DNA of 44,737 nt from JAHIZC01 sp043813305. GTDB lineage: Bacteria > Omnitrophota > Gorgyraeia > Gygaellales > Profunditerraquicolaceae. The translations under genes were made by a program, and so were the position numbers. A model generated the notes under the pieces. The model made no database searches. It was not told the DNA's origin and saw only the letters and a program-made list of their open reading frames with translations. The DNA lies in contig JBDRLC010000010.1 of assembly GCA_043813305.1 (NCBI GenBank), forward strand, positions 1 to 44,737, given 5' to 3'. Below, one piece after another: positions 1 to 7,494 of this stretch; position 1 is the stretch's first letter; every line of letters begins with the position of its first letter.

Positions 1-167
1 AGGTCTACCATCAACATCTATTCATTGTTCAAGACAGCAAGAAACAAAATATTGGAATATTGTCAATGGAAGACGTAATGGAAGAGTTGTTTGGGGAAAT
101 CTATGACGAAAGAGAAAAGCAGCTTTTAAAAATCTCAGGAGAACAAGATGATACGAAGAATCGATGA
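1..167 (+). CDS. CBS-domain protein, CorC/CNNM hemolysin-like family (3' end only)
   Basis: The window opens inside a reading frame whose codons start at base 3 and which stops at 165-167. The visible 54 residues contain the stretch GILSMEDVMEELFGEIYDE. This closely matches the end of the second CBS domain in CorC/CNNM-type (hemolysin C-like) proteins, where an acidic 'EDVxEExxGEIxDE' motif is conserved. In full-length relatives a membrane or CBS part precedes it and a CorC_HlyC domain often follows. Here the protein ends about 20 residues after the motif, so it probably lacks that C-terminal domain. It overlaps the next gene by 20 bases, which suggests translational coupling. Most of the protein lies outside the window. 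Confidence 0.75.
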   Translation, partial: VYHQHLFIVQDSKKQNIGILSMEDVMEELFGEIYDEREKQLLKISGEQDDTKNR

Positions 168-1359
168 TTATATTGATGTTGTAGGCGCTAAGACCATTTC
201 TTCAATTTTTAAAAAAGCCCGAAAACTCTATAAGAAACGCATCTGTAACGTAAACGCAACATTCTTAGGAGGTGGGGTTGCGGAAATATTAGGCCGGCTT
301 GTACCAATGATGAATGAGGTAGGTATGATCGCGGAATGGCGGACTATCCATGGGAGTCCGGCTTATTTTGACGTAACCAAAAAATTTCACAATGGCCTTC
401 AAGGAGGAGAAATCGACCTTACTGATCTAAAGAAGAACTTATATTTAGACATTAACCAGGAATTTGCCAGATTTACGGATATAAACTATGATTGTATGAT
501 AGTGCATGACCCACAGCCTCTACCATTGATAAAGTTTTATAAAAAGATGCAACCTTGGATATGGAGGTGCCATATAGATATTTCTGAACCGAATAAGGAA
601 TTATGGAATTTTCTTGAGAAGTACATGGTATGGTACGATATAATTATTGTCTCAAGCGAAAAATATAAGAAGAAAGATCTACCGGTTGAACAAAGGATTA
701 TACCTCCGGCGATTGATCCGCTTTCATTGAAAAACATGGAACTTTCCCAAAAGGATATTCTAAAATATATTAAAAAGGCCGGAGTCCCGACTGATAAGCC
801 GATTTTAGCCCAGGTTTCCAGGATGGATCTTTGGAAGGACCCGGAGGGAGTGTTGGAGGTATATAATATCGTTCGGGAGAAGGTAGGCTGCAGGCTGCTC
901 TATTGTTACAATCTGGCTACGGATGATCCGCAGGGTATGGAAATATACACGAAAATCCGTAAAAAGGCACAAAAGTGGGTAGAAAAAGGAGATGTAATTT
1001 TTGTTGTGGGTAATAACGATGTCCTGGTGAATGCGATTCAAAGATTTGCCACTGTGATTATTCAAAAATCCACAAAAGAAGGATTCGGCTTGGTAGTAGC
1101 AGAGGCACTTTGGAAGGGGAAGCCCGTTGTTGGCGGGAATGTGGGAGGGATACCGCAGCAGATTAAAGACGGAGAAACCGGATTTTTAGTAGATCCTCAT
1201 GATTACAATGAATGTGCGGATAGGGTGGTAAAGCTTTTTAAGAATCCTAAACTTTCCCGGGAGATGGGGGCTAAGGCAAAGGAACACGTGAGAGATAATT
1301 TTCTTACCACAAGGCTGCTTTCGGATTATTTAGATCTGATATATGATGTATTTAAATAG
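148..1359 (+). CDS. GT4 glycosyltransferase, trehalose synthase TreT-like
   Basis: A 403-residue GT-B fold glycosyltransferase, close in length and motifs to the trehalose glycosyltransferring synthase (TreT) family, which joins NDP-glucose and glucose to make trehalose. Visible marks are the N-terminal GGGVAE loop (41-46), HDPQPLP (120-126), VSRMDLWKDP opening the C-terminal Rossmann domain (223-232) and the GT4 nucleotide-sugar EX7E motif at E311/E319 in KEGFGLVVAEALWKGKPVVG. It is probably cytoplasmic. The start overlaps the upstream CBS-protein gene. A GH65 phosphorylase and two MscS channels lie nearby, consistent with an osmolyte role. Family assignment is firm. Trehalose as the actual product is inferred, since related GT4 enzymes use other acceptors. 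Confidence 0.82.
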   Translation: MIRRIDDYIDVVGAKTISSIFKKARKLYKKRICNVNATFLGGGVAEILGRLVPMMNEVGMIAEWRTIHGSPAYFDVTKKFHNGLQGGEIDLTDLKKNLYLDINQEFARFTDINYDCMIVHDPQPLPLIKFYKKMQPWIWRCHIDISEPNKELWNFLEKYMVWYDIIIVSSEKYKKKDLPVEQRIIPPAIDPLSLKNMELSQKDILKYIKKAGVPTDKPILAQVSRMDLWKDPEGVLEVYNIVREKVGCRLLYCYNLATDDPQGMEIYTKIRKKAQKWVEKGDVIFVVGNNDVLVNAIQRFATVIIQKSTKEGFGLVVAEALWKGKPVVGGNVGGIPQQIKDGETGFLVDPHDYNECADRVVKLFKNPKLSREMGAKAKEHVRDNFLTTRLLSDYLDLIYDVFK

Positions 1360-1397
1360 AGGCGAGATTATCAAACAAGGAAGGTTAGAAAAAAAAC

Positions 1398-1425
1398 TTG
1401 ACAAAATTATTTTTTGCAATACTAT
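1398..1425 (+). promoter_or_regulatory. Sigma70-type promoter with palindrome at the -10
   Basis: TTGACA at 1398-1403, a 16-base spacer, then TACTAT at 1420-1425. It sits in the 220-base gap between the TreT-like gene and the secreted-protein gene that starts at 1580. A perfect 14-base palindrome, TATATGCGCATATA (1423-1436), starts inside the -10 hexamer, a good place for a repressor operator. The leader is therefore about 145 bases long and contains a small hairpin (TCAAGC 1502-1507 with GCTTGA 1521-1526). No known riboswitch was recognised. Confidence 0.6.
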
Positions 1426-1579
1426 ATGCGCATATATTCATATAGAGCATATAAAAAATTGTTAACAATCGTTACGGATCTATCAGCAAATATTGATACC
1501 TTCAAGCATGATTTGGTTGGGCTTGAGTGGTTAAAAGATAAACGGAAAAAGTCGCAACCGTAAAAAAGGAGGAGGAGTA

Positions 1580-2002
1580 ATGAGAACAAAAGTAATAGCT
1601 GTTTTGGCAGTAATATTTTTACTGGGTGTTTGCTTTGTTTCTGGTTCATCATTAGCCCAGGAGCAGTTGGAGTCTGATTTTTCTTCCGGGGTAGTAGTTA
1701 GCGTCTTGCCGGAAACAATTGTAGTGAAAGAATACAATTATGACAGTGCAGAGGAAGCGGATGTTACTTATGCACTAGATGAAGAGTCTGAAATCAATAA
1801 TGTAGATTCGCTTGAGGATATCGTGGTCGGAGACACTGTAACTATTGAATATCTATCTGCTGAAGGCAATTATCTGGCAAAAAGTATAACTCTCGTGGAA
1901 GTTCCCGTAGAAGAAGTAGCTTCAGAAATTGAATTAATGCCGGAAGAAAATTTAGAAGAGCAGCTAGAGAATATTCCTCAGCAGCCCGAAGGAGAATATT
2001 AA
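1580..2002 (+). CDS. Small secreted acidic protein of unknown function
   Basis: 140 residues. The first 26 form a classic Sec signal peptide: basic start, hydrophobic core, and a cleavage site near SLAQ-E. The mature part is strongly acidic and begins with a short beta-rich stretch (GVVVSVLPETIVVKEY ... GDTVTIEYL), which resembles the small beta-barrel seen in periplasmic DUF5666-type proteins. The tail is Glu/Pro/Gln-rich and probably disordered. A strong GGAGGAGG-type ribosome site precedes the ATG, and a promoter lies about 155 bases upstream, so it may head the transcript that runs into the ATP-grasp cassette. No enzymatic motif is visible. Function unknown. Confidence 0.65.
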   Translation: MRTKVIAVLAVIFLLGVCFVSGSSLAQEQLESDFSSGVVVSVLPETIVVKEYNYDSAEEADVTYALDEESEINNVDSLEDIVVGDTVTIEYLSAEGNYLAKSITLVEVPVEEVASEIELMPEENLEEQLENIPQQPEGEY

Positions 2003-2043
2003 AAATAATCAGTTCTATTTTTGAGATTTCTCTGGCGTAAGAG

Positions 2044-2958
2044 ATGTATACCTTACCATCCTCTTTTTTAAAATTAGATTTTATCTTAGAGCAATACGGT
2101 TATAGGCTTGAAAAAGTCTTAAATAACGAAAATAGGTGGGGTACAAAATTAGTTTGTTTAATTTCTGATAAAGACTCTAACCGCTGCGTTTCAACAACTT
2201 GCGCAACCAAAGAAAGTTATCTTGAGCTTGCCAAGACCTTAATTTTACTTAAGAAAAAAGAACAGTTCTCGCCAAGGGCAATAAAATTATTCCCTCAAAA
2301 TAAAACTATAGTCTGTAACTATATCGGAGAGTCATTATCTCACTATATCCTGGAGAATCCCGATACGATTACCGATAGCTTTATTGCCATATCGCACTAC
2401 CTTAAAGAACTCAATTCTATTAAAAGATCACATAAAAGGCTGATTATTCCTTCTATAATAAACGACGTTTTAGAAATATCGGAAGTTCTGGATTTGCTCC
2501 CGAAAATAAAAGCGATCTTTCCGGTGCTAATAAATTCTAAAATTTATTTTGTCTATGGCTGCGGTATTGAAGACCCTCATATATGGAACCTGAGGGTAGT
2601 TAATTGCGCAGATGAACTCCAGGCTTTCACCGCCGATTTTGATTATTTTTCGCAAAATTTAAATTATTCGTGGGAGCTGGGGTATCTTTATGCAACTTTC
2701 AGATGGTTTAGGCAGGTTAGCTACTTCATGAATTATAATCTAGAAAATCTTTTTATTTCTTTAATTGAAAATAGCGATCCGAAATCAAATTTTATGTTTT
2801 GGCTGGGAGTCCTATCGAGCTACTGCGGATATAAAGAAAGCTTGCTTTTAAGAATAAATCATGATTTTCAGATATCAGAGCACCGCAAAATTATCAGAAA
2901 TTTAGACAATAAAATTTTTTATTTGGCTAAAAGATTATTAGAAAGAAATCAAGATTAG
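2044..2958 (+). CDS. Kinase-fold (APH-like) protein, probably degenerate
   Basis: 304 residues, with no clear full-length family match from memory. In the second half the string GIEDPHIWNLRV followed about 12 residues later by FTADFDYF resembles the catalytic loop (HGDxHxxN) and metal-binding D-F-D segment of aminoglycoside-phosphotransferase-like kinases, but the first His-Gly-Asp is replaced by Ile-Glu-Asp. It may thus be a catalytically altered kinase or a pseudokinase. There is no signal peptide. It lies 41 bases after the secreted-protein gene and 30 bases before the first ATP-grasp gene, so it is probably co-transcribed with the ligase/peptidase cassette. Real gene: high confidence. Fold: moderate. 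Confidence 0.6.
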   Translation: MYTLPSSFLKLDFILEQYGYRLEKVLNNENRWGTKLVCLISDKDSNRCVSTTCATKESYLELAKTLILLKKKEQFSPRAIKLFPQNKTIVCNYIGESLSHYILENPDTITDSFIAISHYLKELNSIKRSHKRLIIPSIINDVLEISEVLDLLPKIKAIFPVLINSKIYFVYGCGIEDPHIWNLRVVNCADELQAFTADFDYFSQNLNYSWELGYLYATFRWFRQVSYFMNYNLENLFISLIENSDPKSNFMFWLGVLSSYCGYKESLLLRINHDFQISEHRKIIRNLDNKIFYLAKRLLERNQD

Positions 2959-2988
2959 AATTCTAATTTTTAAAAAGGAGATAAGAAG

Positions 2989-4023
2989 GTGAGAATAGGC
3001 ATAGCATACGATTTAAAGAGCGAGTATTTGCATCTTGAGGCTTTAGACGGCGAATATGTGGAGGAGTTCGATGCGCCGCAAACAATTGAAGCGATATCCC
3101 GGGTTCTTGAGGATAATGGTTTTGAGGTGTCGAAGCTTGGCGGGGGGCTAGATATTGTAGAGAGGATCAAAGAAAAAAAACCGGATTTCGTATTTAATAT
3201 TACCGAAGGATACCGCGGCAGGAATAGAGAGGCGCATATTCCTTGTATCCTTGAGATGTTGAATATACCGTATTCCGGATCCGATGTCTTAACTTTATCT
3301 TTAACTTTAGATAAAATTATGACAAAGAAAATTGCTCGCTATGCCCGCATTCCTACTCCGCGCTACGTCATAGTTGATAGTATGAGGGGCCTCGAGAATA
3401 TCGGTGATGGGCTGGAGTTTCCTTTGATAAGCAAACCGGCATGGGAAGGTTCGAGTAAAGGAATATATAATCGCTCACTGGTATATGATAAGTTGTCACT
3501 AGAGAAGAATCTGGTATCGCTTTTTGAGAAGTATCCTGACCAACCTTTGATTGTTGAAGAGTATATCAAAGGGAGAGAATTTACAGTTGGTCTAATCGGA
3601 AATCAAAACCCTTCGATTCTGGGGATTATGGAGATAAGAAATAAGGCTAAAGCCGGCTGTGACTTCTTGTATTCCCTGGAAGTAAAACGTAATTGGGAAA
3701 ACGAAGCAGAATATATATCTCCTCCGGAAATACCCGAGGCATTAAAGCGTCAATTTAGGCAATATGCAAAATCGGCATTTGTGGAATTTGGCTGCCGTGA
3801 TTTTGCTAGGATTGATTTTCGCCTCTCGCAGGATAACAGAATCTATCTACTGGAAATAAACCCCCTGCCGGGACTCTCCCCAATATCCTCGGATTTAGTA
3901 ATCATGGAAAAGTTGCTGGGTATTTCCTATGAACAGCTCATTCTCTCAATCCTTAAAAGCGCGTTCACTCGCTATAAACTTAGCGGAGTGTTACAGAATA
4001 CGAAAGAGGTAATTGCGATATGA
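2989..4023 (+). CDS. ATP-grasp ligase, D-Ala-D-Ala ligase family
   Basis: 344 residues starting at GTG after an AAGGAG ribosome site. It has the D-alanine--D-alanine ligase fold in order: an N-terminal FNITEGYRGRNREAHIP segment, IPYSGSD, TLDKIMTKKIA, IPTPRYVIVD, the ATP-binding loop KPAWEGSSKGI (about 150-160), a glutamate-rich EEYIKGREFTVG, and the metal site RIDF...LEINPLPGLSP. The family makes an acyl phosphate on one amino acid or peptide and couples it to an amine. The protein is a paralogue type rather than an obvious housekeeping Ddl, because it sits in a cassette with a second ATP-grasp protein and an LD-carboxypeptidase instead of the mur cluster. It overlaps the next gene by 4 bases (ATGA). 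Substrate unknown. Confidence 0.85.
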   Translation: MRIGIAYDLKSEYLHLEALDGEYVEEFDAPQTIEAISRVLEDNGFEVSKLGGGLDIVERIKEKKPDFVFNITEGYRGRNREAHIPCILEMLNIPYSGSDVLTLSLTLDKIMTKKIARYARIPTPRYVIVDSMRGLENIGDGLEFPLISKPAWEGSSKGIYNRSLVYDKLSLEKNLVSLFEKYPDQPLIVEEYIKGREFTVGLIGNQNPSILGIMEIRNKAKAGCDFLYSLEVKRNWENEAEYISPPEIPEALKRQFRQYAKSAFVEFGCRDFARIDFRLSQDNRIYLLEINPLPGLSPISSDLVIMEKLLGISYEQLILSILKSAFTRYKLSGVLQNTKEVIAI

Positions 4024-5015
4024 AAGAGTTTGATTTCGGTATTGCCTGGGATGACAACCTGGACGAGAAGTTTTTGGGATGGCTGAAGAAAGAATGTTCT
4101 TTAAGAGGCCTTAGGTTTATCCTCATTGACTCCGAGAACGTCTTAGGCACTATAAAAAACCTGGAACGCGGGAAGGTCAGGATCAAATTCCTCTTAGATG
4201 CGGCAGCAGATTATTATATACCAAAGGATCCTTTTGTCAGGTTATGTTATGCGGTTAAGGATGCGGAAGGCTATGTTGTTTGCGATCCCGATGATGCAAG
4301 AGAGGCCTCAAATAAAGCAATAACCCATTATGATCTATTAAAGGCGAATATCCCCGTACCCTATACAGTAGTAGTAAGAAACTGGGAGCCGAATAATTTT
4401 ATCCTGCAAAAAGATGAGTTGCAGCGTTTGGGTAAACCATTTATCATAAAACCTGCTTCAGGATTCGGCCAGAAGGGAGTGGTGAAAGATGCCAGCGGCT
4501 CTATAGTTCAGATAGCTAGGGCAAGGCATTTTAACAGAGGCGATAACTTCTTGCTACAAGAGAAGATTAAACCGATGTTCTTTGGGGATAAGGAAGCTTG
4601 GTTTAGGATATATTTTTTATTTGGCGAAATTATCCCTTGTTGGTGGAACACTGAAACAGGCTGGTATGGCCACCTTACTTTAAGAGAGATGTATAATTAT
4701 AAGCTGCTTCCTTTAGCAAGAATTAGCTCAGAGATTGCCCGTATAACCAATATGGAATTTTTTACCACTGAGATTGCTGTTACTTCTGGTGAAAAAGGCA
4801 AGGAGAGAAGATTCGTAGCTATTGATTATGTAAATGACCAGCCGGAGTTAAAGGTGCGTTCAGACAAAGCTGCCCTAGGTCCGGTTCCTGAAATAATTCA
4901 GCATATAGCCGAAAGAGTCGTAGAAATCGCCTGGAAGATATCTAAAGGCCAAAATATTGGGATATATAGTTCCATAAGACTGGCGAAGGCAAGAACGGAT
5001 GATGAGAGTATTTAA
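4020..5015 (+). CDS. ATP-grasp domain protein, putative carboxylate-amine ligase
   Basis: 331 residues. The central part shows ATP-grasp features: KPFIIKPASGFGQKGVVK (P-loop-like ATP lid, about 140-157), FLLQEKIKPMFF (ATP-contacting strand) and the acidic metal ligands TTEIAV and AIDYVNDQPEL near the end. It is unusually rich in aromatic residues around the putative acceptor region (PCWWNTETGWYGHL). It overlaps the ATP-grasp gene before it by 4 bases and the LD-carboxypeptidase gene after it by 17 bases, so the three are surely one operon. Two ligases in tandem suggest stepwise addition of two residues to one acceptor, which is inference. I do not recognise a named family. Confidence 0.72.
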   Translation: MKEFDFGIAWDDNLDEKFLGWLKKECSLRGLRFILIDSENVLGTIKNLERGKVRIKFLLDAAADYYIPKDPFVRLCYAVKDAEGYVVCDPDDAREASNKAITHYDLLKANIPVPYTVVVRNWEPNNFILQKDELQRLGKPFIIKPASGFGQKGVVKDASGSIVQIARARHFNRGDNFLLQEKIKPMFFGDKEAWFRIYFLFGEIIPCWWNTETGWYGHLTLREMYNYKLLPLARISSEIARITNMEFFTTEIAVTSGEKGKERRFVAIDYVNDQPELKVRSDKAALGPVPEIIQHIAERVVEIAWKISKGQNIGIYSSIRLAKARTDDESI

Positions 5016-5937
5016 AAGACCAAGCGCATTAAAAAGAGGAGATACGATAGGCATAGTAGCTCCGGCCTGGTCATTTGACCCGAGGAATTTTAAAAGAGGA
5101 GTAGATAAGCTGAATAATCTGGGGTTTAAAGTTAAATTTGATAAATCGATCTTTAACAAGTATTGGTCGATGGCAGGCTATGATCAGCAGCGGGCTGCTC
5201 AGGTTAACCGTATGTTTGCTGATAGAGAAGTAAAGGCGATATTGTGTGCTAAAGGTGGTTACGGTTCAATCAGGATCTTGCCGTATTTAGATAAAAAAAT
5301 CATCAGAAGAAACCCTAAGATATTTGTCGGCTACAGCGATATAACGATCCTACTCTCTTATTTATATAGGATAGCTAATATGGCAGTATTTCACGGACCG
5401 GTAGTCTCAGGAGAGATACACAATAATATGAATCCGATTACCTTTAAATATCTCTTGCGTTCGATTACACAACCTCAAAAATTAGGTAGATTGAAATTTC
5501 CCGGAATGAAATCATTAAATCGCGGCAGAGCAACGGGCGTCCTAGTAGGAGGAAATCTATCTTTGATTATGGGAACCATAGGCACTCCTTATGATATAAA
5601 TACAGACAATAAAGTTCTTTTTTTAGAGGATATGGGAGAGGATCTGGAGACGATTGATAGTTATCTGATGCAGTTAAAATTAACGGGAAAATTCAGAAAA
5701 ATAAAGGGGATAGTATTTGGTAAGATGGTTGATTGCCGTGACCGCAGCGGCAAAAAATACACGATTAAAGATATATTAAGGGATATGCTTAGAGATATAG
5801 ATGTACCGATAATATTCGGGTTTCCCTCCGGCCATAGATTCTCCGGCCAGATTAATGTCACCCTTCCTTTCGGAGTATCGGTTACAGTGGATGGCGATAA
5901 TGCCGGTTTGATTTTAAATGAATCCGGCGTCAGCTAG
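4999..5937 (+). CDS. LD-carboxypeptidase, peptidase family S66 (LdcA/MccF type)
   Basis: 312 residues, matching the usual S66 length. The Ser-Glu-His catalytic set is visible: nucleophile S113 in GYSDIT, E210 in FLEDMGE and H279 in FPSGH. The oxyanion-side AKGGYGS motif is also present (84-90). Family members cleave the L-Lys/D-Ala (or mDAP/D-Ala) bond of murein tetrapeptides in the cytoplasm, or inactivate microcin C-like nucleotide peptides (MccF). There is no signal peptide. Two in-frame ATGs open the gene (4999 and 5002), and it overlaps the upstream ATP-grasp gene. Pairing with two ligases points either to muropeptide recycling/remodelling or to a peptide-conjugate pathway with a cognate hydrolase. 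Confidence 0.88.
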   Translation: MMRVFKRPSALKRGDTIGIVAPAWSFDPRNFKRGVDKLNNLGFKVKFDKSIFNKYWSMAGYDQQRAAQVNRMFADREVKAILCAKGGYGSIRILPYLDKKIIRRNPKIFVGYSDITILLSYLYRIANMAVFHGPVVSGEIHNNMNPITFKYLLRSITQPQKLGRLKFPGMKSLNRGRATGVLVGGNLSLIMGTIGTPYDINTDNKVLFLEDMGEDLETIDSYLMQLKLTGKFRKIKGIVFGKMVDCRDRSGKKYTIKDILRDMLRDIDVPIIFGFPSGHRFSGQINVTLPFGVSVTVDGDNAGLILNESGVS

Positions 5938-5965
5938 ATAAGGTCATTCCTTTTTTAAATTTACC

Positions 5966-5994
5966 TTGAGACTGCCGATTTTTAAGAGTATAAT
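5966..5994 (+). promoter_or_regulatory. Sigma70-type promoter for the mscS-GH65-GT4 operon
   Basis: TTGAGA (5966-5971), an exact 17-base spacer and a perfect TATAAT (5989-5994), in the 91-base gap between the S66 peptidase gene and the small mscS gene starting at 6029. Hexamers and spacing are near consensus, and there is a strong AGGAGG ribosome site before the next start. This marks a new transcription unit running to the terminator at 10666. Confidence 0.7.
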
Positions 5995-6028
5995 CTATTA
6001 AGTTCTTTTTGAGAAAGAAGGAGGCAAA

Positions 6029-6685
6029 GTGCAGCAGGTATCTAAAAACATAAATATTGAGGTAATAAAAAAATCACTTTTTCCTTTTTTAATTTTAATC
6101 TTACTTATCGCAGGTTATATTTTTTACCGGATTAAAATAGTTCAGCTGATACCTTTAGAGCTTCATCAGAATTTAAAAAAGTATATAAGTACGGCTTTTA
6201 TTATTTCAGTAGGTTTTGTATTTCAGAGAATTTCCGGAGCCATTTTAGGATGGTATGACAAAAATTTCGCCTCCAAGACCGTTACAAAACTGGATGATCA
6301 ACTAATTCCTTTAGCCAGGAGAAGCAGCAAAATAGTAATTTGGACTATCGCTATTCTGTTAATCTTGCCTCTCTATGGAATAAATATCAGCGTTCTGATA
6401 ACTGCTCTGGGCGTTAGTTCTTTAGCCATTGCTTTAGCTGCACAAGACACTATTTCTAATATTATCGCAGGGTTTATGATTATGATCGATAATCCTTTCA
6501 GAGTAAGGGACAAAATTAAGCTGCCTTCCGGCGAAATAGTGGAAGTGCTGGATATAGGCATCCGCAGGACAAAATGCCTGGCTGAAGATGGCGCAATTAT
6601 AATAGTCCCTAACCTTGATCTAAGTAAAAATAAAATAATCAATTTTACATACGGAGAAGAAAGAAAAAGAGCGGCTCAAAGATGA
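6029..6685 (+). CDS. Small MscS-family mechanosensitive channel
   Basis: 218 residues from a GTG start, with a good AGGAGG site. Two N-terminal hydrophobic helices are followed by the pore-lining TM3-type helix VLITALGVSSLAIALAAQDT (about 128-147) and the beta-domain start (GFMIMIDNPFRVRDKI...VEVLDIGIRRTKCLAEDG...VPN). The protein stops soon after the beta domain and lacks the long alpha/beta C-terminal domain of MscS, so it is a short form. It should open under membrane tension to release solutes. It overlaps the GH65 gene by 4 bases (ATGA), tying solute release to a disaccharide phosphorylase in one operon. Confidence 0.85.
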   Translation: MQQVSKNINIEVIKKSLFPFLILILLIAGYIFYRIKIVQLIPLELHQNLKKYISTAFIISVGFVFQRISGAILGWYDKNFASKTVTKLDDQLIPLARRSSKIVIWTIAILLILPLYGINISVLITALGVSSLAIALAAQDTISNIIAGFMIMIDNPFRVRDKIKLPSGEIVEVLDIGIRRTKCLAEDGAIIIVPNLDLSKNKIINFTYGEERKRAAQR

Positions 6686-7494
6686 AGGATCATTATTCGA
6701 AATATATCGGTAAGTATAGCTGGCAGATTAAGGGAGAGGGTTGGGTAAGATCTCTTCAGGGCGTAAGAGAGTCGCAGTTTGCATTAGGAAACGGCTATCT
6801 CGGTAGCCGCGCGGTTTTAGAAGAGCTGCCTTATGATGCGAAACCCGGGACTTATATCGCCGGCTTATATGATAGAATGGGCGCTCAGGTGGCAGAATTG
6901 GTTAATCTGCCGAATCCGTTTAATTTTAAGATTACAACTGACGGCGAAAAGGCCGGGGTTGTCACGATGGAGACTATAGGGCACAGGAGGATCCTGAATT
7001 TAAAGCACGGGTTGCTGCTCAGACATACAGTTTATCAGGATACTAAAAAGAGAAGATACGATTATCAAAGCTTGAGATTCGTATCTATGCATAATAAGAA
7101 TATCGCAGTAATGCAGATGATTTTTAAGCCTTTAGATGAAGATGTAACTATATCTATTCATACGGGCATGGATACCTCCGTGTATAATTCCGGGACTTTA
7201 ATCGAGGGCCGAAAAAGACATTTTAGAGTCAAGGAGCTTGGTCAATTTAAGAATGAGGGTTATTTAATAGTCGATACCTTTGATAAATTACATACGCTGA
7301 TATATCGAAGCGGTTTTTATTATCATACCCGCGGGAAAAAGATAATCGCTAAGGATAATATATTTGAGTTGGATTTGTGCAAGGGGCAAAGCGTTACTTT
7401 TACTAAGATAGTTTATATTGATAACTTTTCAAAGCAGGGAGATCTTGAGAGTGCGAAAAGAGCATCAGAGAAGGGCTTTAGAAGGGCGTTTTAA
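6682..7494 (+). pseudogene. GH65 glycoside phosphorylase, N-terminal part before a frameshift
   Basis: 270-residue first piece of a family GH65 enzyme (trehalose, kojibiose or maltose phosphorylase type), comprising the N-terminal beta-sandwich domain: GVRESQFALGNGYLGSRA near the start is the family opening motif. The frame runs into a stop right after EKGFRRAF, where the family reads straight into the linker and the (alpha/alpha)6 catalytic barrel. Removing one G from the GGG at 7473-7475 restores EKALEGRFNAGF and joins it to the downstream frame. It overlaps mscS by 4 bases. Either a real frameshift mutation or an assembly/sequencing error. Confidence 0.85.

Noticed and set aside
1437..1579. 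Riboswitch in the leader of the secreted protein gene
   Set aside because: Long leader with a small hairpin, but no consensus of a known class was recognised.
5940..5960. Possible terminator after the S66 peptidase gene (AAGG/CCTT plus T-run)
   Set aside because: The stem is only 4 bp, too weak to call.
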